The notes below the pieces were generated by a model. That model had not been told where the DNA came from. It ran no database searches and saw nothing but the letters and a program-made list of their open reading frames with translations. A program made the translations under genes and the position numbers. DNA of 37,600 nucleotides, taken from Pseudoalteromonas sp. S2755. Its GTDB lineage: Bacteria > Pseudomonadota > Gammaproteobacteria > Enterobacterales > Alteromonadaceae. How positions within the stretch are numbered: the first letter of the stretch is position 1; every line of letters begins with the position of its first letter. Positions 17,489 through 25,252 of this stretch are shown here, piece by piece. The DNA is taken from contig NZ_PNDS01000032.1 in the NCBI RefSeq assembly GCF_005886535.1, forward strand, positions 1-37,600. The letters run 5' to 3'.

Positions 17489-18715
17489 ATGGAAACTATT
17501 GTATTAGGCGTAAGCATGTTCATCGCTATCGTTGTGATGCTAGTGCTTATCATCATTGCAGCGAAATCGAAGCTTGTAGCAAGCGGTGACGTTACAATTG
17601 ATATTAACGGCGATCCTGAAAAAGCGATCAAGACTCCTGCTGGCGGTAAGCTACTAGGTGCACTTGCAAACGCGGGTATTTTCGTATCGTCTGCATGTGG
17701 TGGCGGTGGCTCATGTGGTCAGTGTCGCGTACATATTAAAGAGGGTGGTGGTGATATTCTACCAACCGAACTTGACCACATCTCTAAAGGAGAAGCACGT
17801 GAAGGCTGTCGTCTTGCGTGTCAGGTTAATGTTAAAAACGACATGGAAATCGAAGTTGAAGAATCAATCTTCGGTGTTAAAAAGTGGGAATGTACAGTTA
17901 TCTCTAACGATAACAAAGCGACTTTCATCAAGGAGCTAAAACTAGGCATCCCTGAGGGTGAAGTTGTACCTTTCCGTGCCGGTGGTTACATTCAGATTGA
18001 AGCACCAGCTCACCATGTTAAATATGCAGACTTTGATATTCCTGAAGAGTATCGTGCTGACTGGGAACGTTTTGGTTTCTTTAAGCTAGAGTCTAAAGTT
18101 GATGAAGAAACGATCCGTGCGTACTCAATGGCTAACTACCCAGAAGAGTTTGGCATCATCATGCTAAACGTACGTATCGCAACTCCGCCGCCAAACAACC
18201 TAACATTACCTTGTGGTAAGATGTCATCGTACATCTGGTCACTTAAAGAAGGTGATAAGGTCACTATTTCTGGTCCATTCGGTGAATTCTTCGCGAAAGA
18301 CACAGATGCAGAAATGGTATTTGTTGGTGGTGGTGCAGGTATGGCGCCAATGCGTTCACACATCTTCGATCAGCTTAAGCGTCTTAACTCAAAGCGTAAG
18401 ATGTCTTTCTGGTACGGTGCACGTTCTAAGCGTGAAATGTTCTACGTAGAAGACTTTGACGGTCTAGCTGAAGAAAATGATAACTTCCAATGGCATGTTG
18501 CTCTTTCAGATCCTCAACCAGAGGATAACTGGGAAGGTTACACAGGCTTCATTCATAACGTACTTTTTGAAAACTATCTTAAAGACCATGAAGCGCCAGA
18601 AGATTGTGAGTTCTACATGTGTGGTCCTCCAATGATGAACGCGGCAGTTATTAACATGCTTAAAGACTTAGGTGTTGAAGACGAAAACATCCTACTTGAT
18701 GACTTCGGTGGTTAA
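17489..18715 (+). CDS. nqrF: Na+-NQR subunit F (NADH-oxidising, FAD and [2Fe-2S])
   Basis: Entry point for electrons from NADH. The 408-aa protein has an N-terminal membrane anchor (residues 3-25) and a ferredoxin domain with C70, C76, C79 and C111. These are followed by a ferredoxin-NADP+-reductase-like module with the FAD motif RAYSMANYP (RAYS at 210-213), the NADH-binding [11 protein letters not shown], and CGPPMM near the end. It is the last gene of the structural operon, closed by the strong terminator at 18754-18792. Confidence 0.98.
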   Translation: METIVLGVSMFIAIVVMLVLIIIAAKSKLVASGDVTIDINGDPEKAIKTPAGGKLLGALANAGIFVSSACGGGGSCGQCRVHIKEGGGDILPTELDHISKGEAREGCRLACQVNVKNDMEIEVEESIFGVKKWECTVISNDNKATFIKELKLGIPEGEVVPFRAGGYIQIEAPAHHVKYADFDIPEEYRADWERFGFFKLESKVDEETIRAYSMANYPEEFGIIMLNVRIATPPPNNLTLPCGKMSSYIWSLKEGDKVTISGPFGEFFAKDTDAEMVFVGGGAGMAPMRSHIFDQLKRLNSKRKMSFWYGARSKREMFYVEDFDGLAEENDNFQWHVALSDPQPEDNWEGYTGFIHNVLFENYLKDHEAPEDCEFYMCGPPMMNAAVINMLKDLGVEDENILLDDFGG

Positions 18716-18753
18716 TTAGGTTTCGGTCTAACAATGAACTTAAGTTAGAATAT

Positions 18754-18792
18754 AAGCCCTCGAGCAAAATGCTTTGCTCGAGGGCTTTTTTA
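18754..18792 (+). terminator. Terminator of nqrABCDEF
   Basis: Perfect 15-bp stem AAGCCCTCGAGCAAA / TTTGCTCGAGGGCTT (18754-18768 / 18773-18787) with a 4-base loop and six or more T. It is the strongest hairpin in the window. Confidence 0.97.
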
Positions 18793-18823
18793 TACCCGTT
18801 GGTACTAAACTCAGGGAATTCTG

Positions 18824-19855
18824 ATGCAAGCAAGTTACGCTTTTTTATCTAGATTTTTTATTATTTCGTTTTTATTCGTTTCTTTAACAGGGTGTCAAGA
18901 CGCCAAACCTGAAGCCAAGGAAATCGTGCTGTCAGGTAAAACCATGGGCACGACATACAACATTAAGGTATTTCCCGGTGAAAAGCCGCTCGAACAGACG
19001 CAGTTGCACGATGAGGTTGAGCAAGCATTAAAGGCTGTTAATCAATCTATGTCTACTTATATACCAGATTCTGAGATTAACCAGTTTAATCGGTTAGCAG
19101 CGAATACCGTTATGCCTATCAGTGAAGATTTTCGCTTGGTAGTTGCAGAATCTATCCGCCTTGGGAAGTCGACCAAAACCCTTGATGTTACGATGGGACC
19201 GCTTATCGATTTGTGGGGGTTTGGTCCTGATAAAAGGCCAACAATGCGTCCGTCACAGGCAGAGTTAGACGATATGCGTACTCGTATCGGTGTCGATAAA
19301 CTCATTTTAAATGACAGCGGCCTTGCTAAAACAATCGCTGGGCTCGAGTTATCATTCTCAGCAACCGCTAAAGGTTATGGCATTGATAAGGTCGCTGAGG
19401 TGATTGAAAACCATGATATTCATGACTATATGGTTGAAATCGGCGGTGAGCTACGCGTTTCTGGCAAGAAGCCGGATGGTGAGTGGCGTATTGCTATCGA
19501 GAAACCCGATGCGCCTGTTGGTCAACGCCAAATTCATCGCGTGATAGAGCCAGGCAAAAACGGTATTGCAACTTCAGGTGACTATCGTATTTTTTATGAA
19601 ATGGATGGTGAAACCTTTACACACCTTATTGACCCAACAACGGGTCGCCCAGTTAAACATGAGCTGGTATCGGTAACGGTACTACATCCATCTGCGATGA
19701 CGGCTGATGGCCTAGCAACAGCATTGACTGTGATGGGCACAGAGCGTGCAAAGGCGTACGCCACCGAACATCAACTCCCCGTGTATTTGATGTATAAAAG
19801 TCCAGAAGGGATCAAGAGTTACGCGAGTGAAACATTTCAGCCGTACTTGAATTAA
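18824..19855 (+). CDS. apbE: FAD:protein FMN transferase ApbE
   Basis: Mg2+-dependent enzyme that transfers FMN from FAD to the threonine of SGAT motifs in NqrB and NqrC. The 343-aa protein is a predicted lipoprotein (lipobox LTGC, C24) facing the periplasm. Marks seen: GKTMGTTYNIKVF, MSTYIPDSEINQFN, DVTMGPLIDLWGFGP, SATAKGYGIDKVAE, and THLIDPTTGRPV. It follows the nqr terminator by about 30 bases, with AGGGAATTCTG before the ATG, so it has either its own promoter or partial read-through. Confidence 0.97.
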   Translation: MQASYAFLSRFFIISFLFVSLTGCQDAKPEAKEIVLSGKTMGTTYNIKVFPGEKPLEQTQLHDEVEQALKAVNQSMSTYIPDSEINQFNRLAANTVMPISEDFRLVVAESIRLGKSTKTLDVTMGPLIDLWGFGPDKRPTMRPSQAELDDMRTRIGVDKLILNDSGLAKTIAGLELSFSATAKGYGIDKVAEVIENHDIHDYMVEIGGELRVSGKKPDGEWRIAIEKPDAPVGQRQIHRVIEPGKNGIATSGDYRIFYEMDGETFTHLIDPTTGRPVKHELVSVTVLHPSAMTADGLATALTVMGTERAKAYATEHQLPVYLMYKSPEGIKSYASETFQPYLN

Positions 19856-19879
19856 GCTGTACAACACCCCATAATTTAA

Positions 19880-19908
19880 TTGTGAGTGACGTCATGAAAG
19901 CGTATAAT
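19880..19908 (+). promoter_or_regulatory. Sigma-70-type promoter of nqrM
   Basis: TTGTGA (19880-19885), a 17-base spacer and a perfect TATAAT (19903-19908). The start of transcription is expected near 19915, about 40 bases before the nqrM ATG. It is enclosed by the 9-bp inverted repeat at 19883-19925. Confidence 0.75.
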
Positions 19909-19925
19909 TTGCGCGTCGTCACTCA
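19883..19925. promoter_or_regulatory. Inverted repeat enclosing the nqrM promoter
   Basis: Perfect arms TGAGTGACG (19883-19891) and CGTCACTCA (19917-19925), 25-base spacer. The left arm overlaps the -35, and the right arm covers about +2 to +10. The left arm also contributes to an 8-bp perfect palindrome TGACGTCA (19887-19894). This geometry could be two operator half-sites that close the promoter. No regulator can be named. Confidence 0.5.
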
Positions 19926-19955
19926 ATTCAATGTAGCAATAAAAGGGGCTAGATA

Positions 19956-20168
19956 ATGTCTTTATTCCTCCTTACTTTCGGTTTACTTATGCTTATCGCT
20001 GTTGCGATGGCTGTAGGCGTTATCGTACAAAAGAAATCCATGGCCAGTAGCTGTGGTGGTTTGGGCTCAATGGGCATTGACAAAATTTGTGATTGCGACG
20101 ATCCATGCGACAAACGCAAAAAGCGGTTAGCAAAAGAAGAGATGTGGAAAGAAAACCAGATCCTGTAA
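19956..20168 (+). CDS. nqrM: Na+-NQR maturation protein NqrM
   Basis: Small membrane protein (70 aa, DUF539 family) needed for insertion of the iron centre into NqrD/NqrE. It has one N-terminal helix (residues 3-23) followed by a cysteine-rich segment with C33, C45, C47 and C51 (SSCGGLG; ICDCDDPCDKRKKR). AGGGGC lies before the ATG. It follows apbE, the usual place for this gene, but has its own promoter in the 100-base gap. A terminator at 20189-20215 closes the region. Confidence 0.96.
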   Translation: MSLFLLTFGLLMLIAVAMAVGVIVQKKSMASSCGGLGSMGIDKICDCDDPCDKRKKRLAKEEMWKENQIL

Positions 20169-20188
20169 CCGTAGAACGATATTAATTG

Positions 20189-20215
20189 AAAACGCAAGCT
20201 TAGCTTGCGTTTTTG
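20189..20215 (+). terminator. Terminator of nqrM
   Basis: 11-bp stem AAAACGCAAGC / GCTTGCGTTTT with a 3-base loop and a trailing T-rich run. Confidence 0.93.
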
Positions 20216-20248
20216 CTTTTTGGGTAACAAACCTCAGGTTAAGTAAAA

Positions 20249-20848
20249 ATGCAGCGGCAGCTATATTTTGTTCGTCATGGTGAAACGACTCTATCAGGCC
20301 ATTTACTTGGAGTGACAGATCCCGAACTCAGTAACATAGGTACTCAGCAATTGCTGCAATCGTTAACGAGCCTAAGTGGCCTGCAGCGTATTATTAGCTC
20401 TCCAAGGAAGCGCTGTCTGACTACTGCTGACGATTTTGCAAAGCAGTATCAACTCCCCGTTGAGGTGGAGCCAAATCTCGCCGAATTTGATTTTGGTTTA
20501 TGGGATGGACAACCATATGATACGCTTTGGCGAGAAACCCAATCTCCAAGTATTGGCGATTTTTGGCAAAACCCTTGGCAGCATACGCCTCCTGAGGGCG
20601 AGTCTATGTATGATTTTCATCATCGGGTCACCAAATGGTGGCACAGCATTTTGGCGTCGCCAAGTGAAGAGTGTATCGCTGTTGTTGCGCATGCAGGAGT
20701 AATAAAAGCGCTTGTAGCACTTATTCTTGACTTATCGCCCGAACTTACCGCATACCAATCGAAGATAGATATTCCTTATGCGGGTATAGTAAAAGTTGAT
20801 GTGTTTTACGACAGCAGCCAAACTGCTTGGCCAAAAGTTGTATTTTAG
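20249..20848 (+). CDS. cobC: Alpha-ribazole-5'-phosphate phosphatase (histidine phosphatase family)
   Basis: Removes phosphate from alpha-ribazole phosphate (or adenosylcobalamin phosphate) in nucleotide-loop assembly of cobalamin. 199 aa. The phospho-histidine motif RHGET is at 9-13, the acid residue E79 is in NLAEFDFG, and the second histidine H148 is in VVAHAG. The histidine phosphatase superfamily is broad; the CobC call rests mainly on the cobalamin operon that follows. It lies upstream of the riboswitch, starts 33 bases after the nqrM terminator and leaves little room for a promoter. Its transcription is therefore unclear. Confidence 0.85.
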   Translation: MQRQLYFVRHGETTLSGHLLGVTDPELSNIGTQQLLQSLTSLSGLQRIISSPRKRCLTTADDFAKQYQLPVEVEPNLAEFDFGLWDGQPYDTLWRETQSPSIGDFWQNPWQHTPPEGESMYDFHHRVTKWWHSILASPSEECIAVVAHAGVIKALVALILDLSPELTAYQSKIDIPYAGIVKVDVFYDSSQTAWPKVVF

Positions 20849-20880
20849 ACGTCTAGACTTCATAATATTGCAAATTTCGT

Positions 20881-20981
20881 GATAGGCAGATATTGGGAAT
20901 GAGGTGTGAGTCCTCAACTGTCCCCGCAACTGTAAGTGCTTGAGCCTTGTCTCTTGCATAAGTCAGATACCAAGGCCTATC
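20881..20981 (+). ncRNA. Cobalamin riboswitch
   Basis: Core conserved blocks are visible in order: GGGAATGAGGTGTGAGTCCTC (shortened here to the block GGTGTGAGTCCTC), then ACTGTCCCCGCAACTGTAA, then a B12-box-like AAGTCAGATACC. Closing helix P1 is formed by GATAGGC (20881-20887) and GCCTATC (20975-20981). It lies 83 bases upstream of btuD and is expected to lower expression of btuDC-cobTSUQO-btuF-ung when adenosylcobalamin is plentiful. Confidence 0.93.
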
Positions 20982-20986
20982 CATAT

Positions 20987-21063
20987 ACTTAAGCGGGCAG
21001 ACTTAAGTCAAAGTTGTCGCTTGTCTATAAGCTACTACTTTGCCGTGCCCAATCAGAGGTGCT
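20987..21063 (+). promoter_or_regulatory. Probable expression platform of the cobalamin riboswitch
   Basis: Inverted repeats between the aptamer and the btuD start: ACTTAAG (20987-20993) / CTTAAGT (21002-21008), and CAAAGT / ACTTTG enclosing about 21009-21042. GGGCA near 20995 can pair with TGCCC just before the AGAGG ribosome binding site. There is no U-run, so control of translation start is more likely than termination. Inference from complementarity only. Confidence 0.45.
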
Positions 21064-21861
21064 ATGGCAGTCACTCCACAGTTTCAAGTCGATAAACTTA
21101 GCGTGCAGCTTGGTGGTAAAGCCATCTTAAAGGCACTCAGCTTTGCTATTAATTCGGGTGAATTTATTGGTTTGCTCGGACCGAATGGTGCTGGAAAGTC
21201 GACTTTGCTGCGCACTTTATATCAATACACAGCACCAAGCTCTGGGACGCTATTTTTCAACGGTAAGCCGCTTGCTAGTTATGGACGTAAGGCCTACGCG
21301 AGACATGTTGCTGTGGTGCTGCAAGACATCCCCACTGAGTTTACTCTGCCATTATTTGACATGGTATTAATGGGGTTAACACCAAACAAGTCACTGCTTG
21401 CGACAACGACGGCTGCTGAAAAACAGGCAATCTTACATGCCATTGAGCAGGTTGGGTTGAGCCATAAGTTGGAGCAATGTTTTAGCTCCTTGTCTGGCGG
21501 GGAGAAGCAAAGGGCAATGATCGCACGTGCCATGGTGCAAACGCCTCAAGTATTGATAATGGATGAGCCCACCAGCCATTTGGACATTAAATATCAAATC
21601 CAAATTATGGAGCTGGCTAAACAGCTTGGCGTTACTATCATTGCGTCTTTTCACGACTTAAATTTGGCTAGCGCCTTGTGCGACCGCTTATTAGTATTAA
21701 ATAACGGTGAGCTTGTTGCAGATGGGTTGCCACTTGAAGTCATTACCGAAAGCCTATTAAGCCAAGTTTTTGAGGTATGTGCAGAGGTTTCTACTGTCCG
21801 CCATCCGCCAAATAACAGTGAGATCCCACATATACGCTTTCATTACGGGTATCAGTTATGA
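21064..21861 (+). CDS. btuD: Cobalamin ABC transporter ATP-binding protein
   Basis: Cytoplasmic ATPase of the BtuCDF vitamin B12 importer (265 aa from the ATG at 21064, which has AGAGG just upstream; a TTG at 21040 is less likely). Walker A GPNGAGKST at 39-47, signature LSGGE at 143-147, Walker B VLIMDE at 163-168, switch histidine H197. Iron-siderophore ATPases (FepC/FhuC) look alike; the riboswitch and the cob genes point to B12. Its TGA overlaps the btuC ATG by four bases (ATGA). Confidence 0.92.
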   Translation: MAVTPQFQVDKLSVQLGGKAILKALSFAINSGEFIGLLGPNGAGKSTLLRTLYQYTAPSSGTLFFNGKPLASYGRKAYARHVAVVLQDIPTEFTLPLFDMVLMGLTPNKSLLATTTAAEKQAILHAIEQVGLSHKLEQCFSSLSGGEKQRAMIARAMVQTPQVLIMDEPTSHLDIKYQIQIMELAKQLGVTIIASFHDLNLASALCDRLLVLNNGELVADGLPLEVITESLLSQVFEVCAEVSTVRHPPNNSEIPHIRFHYGYQL

Positions 21862-22883
21862 TTGCTGCAAAGCGGATCGCGTTGATATCGATACTGCTAT
21901 TGAGCTTGTGCTGTTTTAGCATGCTGATGGCACTTAAGATCGGTGCGATTGATTTATCTTGGCATACGGTTATACAAGCGATTATTAATTTCGATCCCAA
22001 CGTACTTCAACAACGAGTGGTAGTTGAACTTCGTCTGCCACGGACGTTACTGGCGATGAGCGCGGGAGCAGGACTGGCGATAGCGGGTCTTATTTTGCAA
22101 ACCGTGACGCGTAACCCGCTAGCTGATCCTTATTTATTTGGTATTTCTTCAGGTGCCTCATTTGGTGTGGTGGTGCTTATCGCGCTATTTGGTGCACAGT
22201 CTAGCCTAATGATGTCTGGGGCTGCATTTGTCGGAAGTTTGCTGTCTATTTTGTTGCTTTTATTTGTGGCAAAGCGCAATGCACTACAGCAGGTGGAAAC
22301 TATGCTCTTGGCAGGCGTTGCGCTTTCTTTTCTGTTCAGTGCCTTTACCAGTTTGTTGCTCTATTGGAGTGACCCCCAAGCCATCAGTGCAATCTTGTTT
22401 TGGAATCTAGGCTCGTTTGCAAGGGCGAGCTGGCAATGGCTATGGCTTCCATGTTTGGTCGTGTTGCTGAGTTTTATCACGCTTTTAGTGATGCGTCGGC
22501 CACTCAACGCCTTGTTACTCGGAGATGAAAGTGCCACCACGCTTGGCGTGAACGTAGGACGAGTGCGAATAGGTATGTTGTTATTGAGCTCATTACTCAC
22601 TGCCGTGCTTGTGGCTGCGTGCGGCGGAGTCGGATTTGTAGGCTTGATGATCCCGCATATCGTGCGCTTTTTTATCTCGCAAGCAAAGGTCATTGGGCTT
22701 GTGGCCACCGCGCTTTGCGGTTCGCTTTTGATGCTATGGGTGGATGTATTGTCGCGCACGCTTATCGATAATCAGGAACTTCCCGTGGGGGTGATCACCG
22801 CCGCCATTGGCAGCGTGTTCTTCTTAGCATTGCTTATTTTCAAAAATCGCCGCTCTGGAGGCGTCGGAGTTACCCATGGTTAA
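21858..22883 (+). CDS. btuC: Cobalamin ABC transporter permease
   Basis: FecCD-family permease of 341 aa with about ten helices. Family signatures are RLPRTLLAMSAGAGLAIAG near residues 55-73, NPLADPYLFGISSGA, and GGVGFVGLMIPHIVRF, the coupling region for BtuD. It overlaps btuD by four bases and cobT by eight. Together with btuD and btuF it gives a full inner-membrane B12 importer. No TonB-dependent outer-membrane receptor gene is in this window. Confidence 0.92.
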   Translation: MIAAKRIALISILLLSLCCFSMLMALKIGAIDLSWHTVIQAIINFDPNVLQQRVVVELRLPRTLLAMSAGAGLAIAGLILQTVTRNPLADPYLFGISSGASFGVVVLIALFGAQSSLMMSGAAFVGSLLSILLLLFVAKRNALQQVETMLLAGVALSFLFSAFTSLLLYWSDPQAISAILFWNLGSFARASWQWLWLPCLVVLLSFITLLVMRRPLNALLLGDESATTLGVNVGRVRIGMLLLSSLLTAVLVAACGGVGFVGLMIPHIVRFFISQAKVIGLVATALCGSLLMLWVDVLSRTLIDNQELPVGVITAAIGSVFFLALLIFKNRRSGGVGVTHG

Positions 22884-23931
22884 ACCGTTAGATACTCGCT
22901 TAAACACACTTATTCGACAGCGCATTGACTTAAAAACCAAACCGCTAGGTGCGCTTGGTAAGCTTGAAGCCTTGGCTGCGCAGCTAGTACAGATCTTCTC
23001 ACAAGGGCAGACGCAATTAGACATAGAGCAGTTAGCAATAACACGCCCTGCAATATTTGTTTTTGCGGGCGACCATGGTATTGCAAGTCAAGGTGTTTCT
23101 ATTGCGCCAAGCGAAGTGACTGGGCAAATGGTTGCAAACTTTGTGCAGGGCGGTGCAGCGATCAACGTCTTTTGTCGACAACTTGGTTGGCAGTTAACCG
23201 TAGTAGATTGTGGCACATTAGTGCCATGTGAGCCTGCGCCGAATTTGCGCTCACAGCGACTTGGCGATATTACTCATGCCTTCCATAAACAGCCTGCAAT
23301 GAGTGAAATGCAGCTCAAGCAAGGACTTGAATATGGAAAGCAAGTCGTGATGTCCGCTATTGAAGCGGGTAGCAACGTGATTGCTTTTGGTGAAATGGGG
23401 ATTGGCAACACCAGTTCTGCAGCTGCAATTTTAGCGGCGCTCAGCGGGGCGAGTGTGGAATTATGTGTGGGGCGCGGTACAGGCATTGACGATGAAACGC
23501 TTTGCAAAAAACGGGCACTTATTAAACAGGCTCTAGAATATCATCAAGATAAGCTTGCGACGCCAGAACAAATTTTACAGCGCCTAGGTGGCTTTGAAAT
23601 TGTGCAAATGGTTGGTGCCATGCTCGCGGTTGCTCGTGCACAAAAAGTGATTATAGTGGATGGCTTCATCTCCACCGCAGCGGCTATGTTGGCAAGTAGA
23701 ATAGCACCACATAGTAAGCAATATATGGTGTTTGCTCACGGCTCTATGGAGCAAGGCCATAAGTTAATGTTAGAGCAGTTAAACGCTGAGCCATTACTTC
23801 ATTTAGACATGCGCTTGGGTGAGGGAACGGGCGCCGCTCTAGCGCTTCCATTATTACAAGCTGCGCTAGGCTTTTTTTGCGAAATGGCAAGCTTTGCCGA
23901 TGCTCATGTTACGCAAGTGGTAGACGCATAA
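22876..23931 (+). CDS. cobT: Nicotinate-nucleotide:dimethylbenzimidazole phosphoribosyltransferase
   Basis: Activates the lower ligand: transfers ribose phosphate from nicotinate mononucleotide to dimethylbenzimidazole to give alpha-ribazole phosphate. 351 aa. Motifs: TKPLGALGKLE near the N-terminus, FAGDHGIASQGVS, GEMGIGNTSSAAA (from 172), and the catalytic glutamate E316 in RLGEGTGAALA. It starts inside the end of btuC (8-base overlap). Its TAA overlaps the cobS ATG by one base. Confidence 0.96.
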   Translation: MVKPLDTRLNTLIRQRIDLKTKPLGALGKLEALAAQLVQIFSQGQTQLDIEQLAITRPAIFVFAGDHGIASQGVSIAPSEVTGQMVANFVQGGAAINVFCRQLGWQLTVVDCGTLVPCEPAPNLRSQRLGDITHAFHKQPAMSEMQLKQGLEYGKQVVMSAIEAGSNVIAFGEMGIGNTSSAAAILAALSGASVELCVGRGTGIDDETLCKKRALIKQALEYHQDKLATPEQILQRLGGFEIVQMVGAMLAVARAQKVIIVDGFISTAAAMLASRIAPHSKQYMVFAHGSMEQGHKLMLEQLNAEPLLHLDMRLGEGTGAALALPLLQAALGFFCEMASFADAHVTQVVDA

Positions 23932-24713
23932 TGCAGTGGCAACAAGAGTGGCGACTGTTTAAGCTTGCGGTGGTGTTTTTAACGCGGGTGCCAATTCGTT
24001 TGGATCCTGCCCCTTCATCTGATGAACTCAACGAAGTGAGTGGTTACTTTGCTTTGGTTGGTTTATTTGTTGGTAGCTTTTCGGCCATGCTTGGCTATGT
24101 TGCCGGTAGTAGTGTATCGCCGATGTTTGGTGCCGTTGTCGTACTGGCTGCGAGTATTTTACTTACCGGGGCTTTTCACGAAGATGGTCTTGCCGATGTT
24201 TTTGACGGTTTTGGCGGTGGCTGGAGCCGTGAACAAAAGCTTGAGATCATGAAAGATAGCCGTCTTGGTACATACGGTAGTTGTGCGCTGATATTGCTGT
24301 TATTGGCCAAATTTTCGCTTTTGACCATGCTCTTTAATGACTTTGCTGTGACACTCGCTGCACTTATTTTAGCCCATAGCCTAAGTCGTGCCTTTGCGGT
24401 GTCTTTAATCGGTGCGCTTAACTATGTACAGGCTGATGAGCTGAGCAAAGTTAAGCCGGTAGCGAAACATATATCGAGTGCTGCGGCGACCCGCCTTACG
24501 CTCACTACCATTGCGATTTTAATTTTCTGTTGGCCATGGCTTGCGCTTTCACTGTTCGACTTGTTGATGCTGTGTACTTGCTTGTTTGTGCTAAGACTTG
24601 CGTGCATTAAATGGTTTAACGCTCAGCTTGGTGGTTACACCGGAGATTGTTTAGGGGCTGCGCAACAGCTTGCTGAGCTTGTTATTTTGCTTTTTATTGT
24701 GGGTCATCTCTAA
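23931..24713 (+). CDS. cobS: Adenosylcobinamide-GDP ribazoletransferase (cobalamin synthase)
   Basis: Membrane enzyme that joins adenosylcobinamide-GDP and alpha-ribazole (phosphate). 260 aa from the ATG at 23931, coupled to the cobT stop (TAATG). Several hydrophobic helices. The conserved acidic motif is GAFHEDGLADVFDGFGGG at about 82-99, thought to bind Mg2+. Another family mark is MKDSRLGTYG. It abuts cobU with the same one-base overlap. Confidence 0.95.
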   Translation: MQWQQEWRLFKLAVVFLTRVPIRLDPAPSSDELNEVSGYFALVGLFVGSFSAMLGYVAGSSVSPMFGAVVVLAASILLTGAFHEDGLADVFDGFGGGWSREQKLEIMKDSRLGTYGSCALILLLLAKFSLLTMLFNDFAVTLAALILAHSLSRAFAVSLIGALNYVQADELSKVKPVAKHISSAAATRLTLTTIAILIFCWPWLALSLFDLLMLCTCLFVLRLACIKWFNAQLGGYTGDCLGAAQQLAELVILLFIVGHL

Positions 24714-25252
24714 TGGCACAAATACAGTTAATACTGGGCGGTGCTCGCTCGGGCAAGAGTCGCTTGGCAGAGCAGCGCGCTATACTATTGTTAGAGCAAG
24801 GTGCAGTGAACGAACTTTACTATGTTGCAACTGCAAAAGCTCATGATGAAGAAATGAAAAGCCGAGTGTTTGCTCACCAGATGCAGCGCGATAGCCGCTG
24901 GCAGCTAGTGGAAGAGCCGTGGCATATTGATAAGCTTATTGCTACTGCACGCGAAGATACGCTGTTACTTATCGATTGTTTGACCTTATGGCTGAGTTTT
25001 GGCTTATGCGAAATGGGCAAAGCCGCAACCATAGACAAAAAAGAACATGTGCTGGCGGCACTAGAAAGCTGTGCTGCCACTGTTATTTTGGTGAGTAATG
25101 AAGTGGGGCATGGGATAATTCCGCTGGGCGGGCTAAGCCGTGAGTTTGTTGATGAGTCTGGTTGGCTACATCAAGACATTGCTAAAGTGGCCGACAGAGT
25201 CGATTTTGTTATTGCAGGCTTGCCACAATGTTTAAAAGGTCAAGACGTATGA
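24713..25252 (+). CDS. cobU: Adenosylcobinamide kinase / adenosylcobinamide-phosphate guanylyltransferase
   Basis: Bifunctional enzyme that phosphorylates adenosylcobinamide and then adds GMP. 179 aa. P-loop GGARSGKS at 9-16; HQMQRDSRW around H55 as the likely guanylylation region; [11 protein letters not shown]; and the NEVGHGIIP motif. It overlaps cobS (TAATG) and cobQ (ATGA). In this operon it serves salvage of imported cobinamide. Confidence 0.95.
   Translation: MAQIQLILGGARSGKSRLAEQRAILLLEQGAVNELYYVATAKAHDEEMKSRVFAHQMQRDSRWQLVEEPWHIDKLIATAREDTLLLIDCLTLWLSFGLCEMGKAATIDKKEHVLAALESCAATVILVSNEVGHGIIPLGGLSREFVDESGWLHQDIAKVADRVDFVIAGLPQCLKGQDV

Noticed and set aside
17658..18449. Alternative-frame reading frames within nqrF on both strands
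   Set aside because: They overlap a canonical NqrF with intact motifs and show no family features.
19881..19896. Cyclic-AMP receptor (CRP) site at the nqrM promoter (TGTGA-N6-TCATG)
   Set aside because: Only the left half matches the consensus; the longer 9-bp inverted repeat explains the sequence better. A half-site cannot be ruled out.
20881..20981. tRNA-like bases (GGTGTGAGTCC resembles a T-loop)
   Set aside because: No acceptor stem or CCA end; the bases belong to the conserved core of the cobalamin riboswitch.
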